Below, in pieces: positions 63,489 through 64,000 of a stretch of 64,000 nucleotides of DNA. The position numbers were made by a program, and so were the translations under genes. Under the pieces are notes generated by a model, which saw nothing but the letters and a program-made list of their open reading frames with translations, was not told the origin of the DNA and searched no databases. The stretch comes from Leptospiraceae bacterium. GTDB lineage: Bacteria > Spirochaetota > Leptospiria > Leptospirales > Leptospiraceae. The stretch is from positions 941,001 to 1,005,000 of the forward strand of contig JABTUZ010000001.1 in NCBI GenBank assembly GCA_015075105.1. The letters are read 5' to 3'. Each line of letters starts with the position of its first letter. The stretch's first letter is position 1.

Positions 63489-64000
63489 TTTTATCCCATT
63501 TATCAAAAGTTCGGCGATCGTTGAGGTTGAACGAAATGGCGATTACCTGAATACAATTATGCTTGTATCTACTCCGAAGAGAGATGAGCAGGGCGACATG
63601 GTTTTATCAGAGGCATGGCTAAATAAAACAGACATGGATTATTCCAGTAAAAAAGCAGTCATTGATTGGAATCATTACTCACGCCTATTACCATTTCAAA
63701 AGTCGTCATCAATTCAGGAAAAAGCAAACAATGAAAAACTCGGTAACGAGGCAATCATTGGAGTCCCATCAGGGAGAAAATTCTTTACAGAATCCGGAAA
63801 TCTATATTGCGAGAGCAAATGGAATGTCAAAAACCCTTATATTTCTCCATACGTTCCATTGATTAAAGCTGGCTATGAGGGGTTAGAGGCAAGCGCTGGC
63901 GGAGGTTTTTACAAACCTAAACCTGAAACAGTTGCAAAATATGGTGAGAAAACCTATGACCGTGCGAGAATTACACACGTTGCCATTTGCCCGGCCGGAG
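63478..64000 (+). CDS. Prohead-protease-like protein (3'-truncated by window)
   Basis: GTG 63478, overlapping the upstream gene by 11 bases. STPKRDEQGDMVLSEAW, then KKAVIDWNHYSRLLP with a candidate catalytic His, GLEASAGGGF with a candidate Ser, and TYDRARITHVAICPAG: the order found in HK97-type prohead proteases. It cleaves capsid scaffold during head maturation; a major capsid gene should lie just beyond the window. The call is by motif order; the end is missing. Confidence 0.65.
   Translation, partial: MQPNFIPFIKSSAIVEVERNGDYLNTIMLVSTPKRDEQGDMVLSEAWLNKTDMDYSSKKAVIDWNHYSRLLPFQKSSSIQEKANNEKLGNEAIIGVPSGRKFFTESGNLYCESKWNVKNPYISPYVPLIKAGYEGLEASAGGGFYKPKPETVAKYGEKTYDRARITHVAICPAG

Larger units (their letters stand above)
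30774..64000. mobile_element. Prophage (left end near here; right end beyond window)
   Basis: From about 30.8 kb the window holds dense, short, mostly plus-strand genes with ATGA overlaps in typical phage order: repressor/Cro switch, antirepressors, recombination, replication, RusA, methyltransferase, terminase, portal, head and tail-like proteins, prohead protease. No integrase, lysis gene or attachment repeat is seen, so the exact left boundary is uncertain (it could also include the gene at 29039) and the right part is missing. The MuF-type head order and polyvalent protein point to a tailed, siphovirus-like or similar phage. Confidence 0.85.

Overview
The window looks like the AT-rich chromosome of a spirochaete of the Leptospira type (inference) carrying a large prophage. 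The host assignment rests on the gspJ-K-L-M-N type II secretion cluster with a leptospiral-style GspN, the MASE1-SpoIIE phosphatase, the GAF/HD-GYP protein, frequent TTG and GTG starts, and a possible relative of a leptospiral flagellar-coiling protein. No rRNA, tRNA or CRISPR array was seen.

Chromosomal part (1-about 29.4 kb). Positions 3-4732 hold the end of a type II secretion operon; its gspK is split by a one-base frameshift. Then come a secreted helical protein (-), a MASE1-SpoIIE phosphatase (-), a signal-peptidase-I homologue that lacks both catalytic residues, murD, a GAF/HD-GYP response protein (-), a STAS anti-anti-sigma protein, and trpC, whose only sensible start is ATA. Next are two unassigned proteins, a WbuC-like cupin and a pair of tandem paralogues. 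A five-gene minus-strand operon (small anchored protein, TolC-like, adaptor, outer-membrane barrel, heavy-metal RND pump) builds a tripartite metal exporter. An acyltransferase-3 protein, a RapA/SNF2 helicase, queE and a DUF2797 protein follow.

Junction. A complete IS256-family element (29447-30765) with 30-bp imperfect inverted repeats and an 8-bp target duplication sits at the extreme 3' end of an unassigned gene. The prophage starts at or near 30.8 kb. Its other end and any integrase lie outside the window.

Prophage early part (30.8-43 kb). A divergent repressor/Cro-like switch with matching operator half-sites leads into many small genes with ATGA overlaps: antirepressors, helix-turn-helix proteins, a DUF4258/DUF2283-like pair, a RecT/Bet annealing protein with a PD-(D/E)XK nuclease, a replication initiator with four iteron-like repeats inside its gene, an ASCH-like protein, RusA, a beta-class DNA methyltransferase and an HNH-like protein. 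Two strong hairpins precede the recombination genes.

Prophage late part (43-64 kb). A ParB-like protein, small terminase, a free-standing methyltransferase target-recognition domain, large terminase, portal, head and fibre-like proteins are followed by an 1806-residue polyvalent protein. That protein combines a PBECR-like domain, an N6-adenine methyltransferase and an SNF2 helicase, and probably protects injected DNA from restriction, as P1 DarB does. Then come more virion proteins, a cold-shock-like protein, a minus-strand island and, at the right edge, a prohead-protease-like protein.

Reading frames are interrupted at several places in both chromosome and prophage (gspK near 720; 31.85 kb; 38321; 39.70 kb; 53.64 and 53713). 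Either the assembly carries residual indels or these genes are decaying; raw reads would decide.
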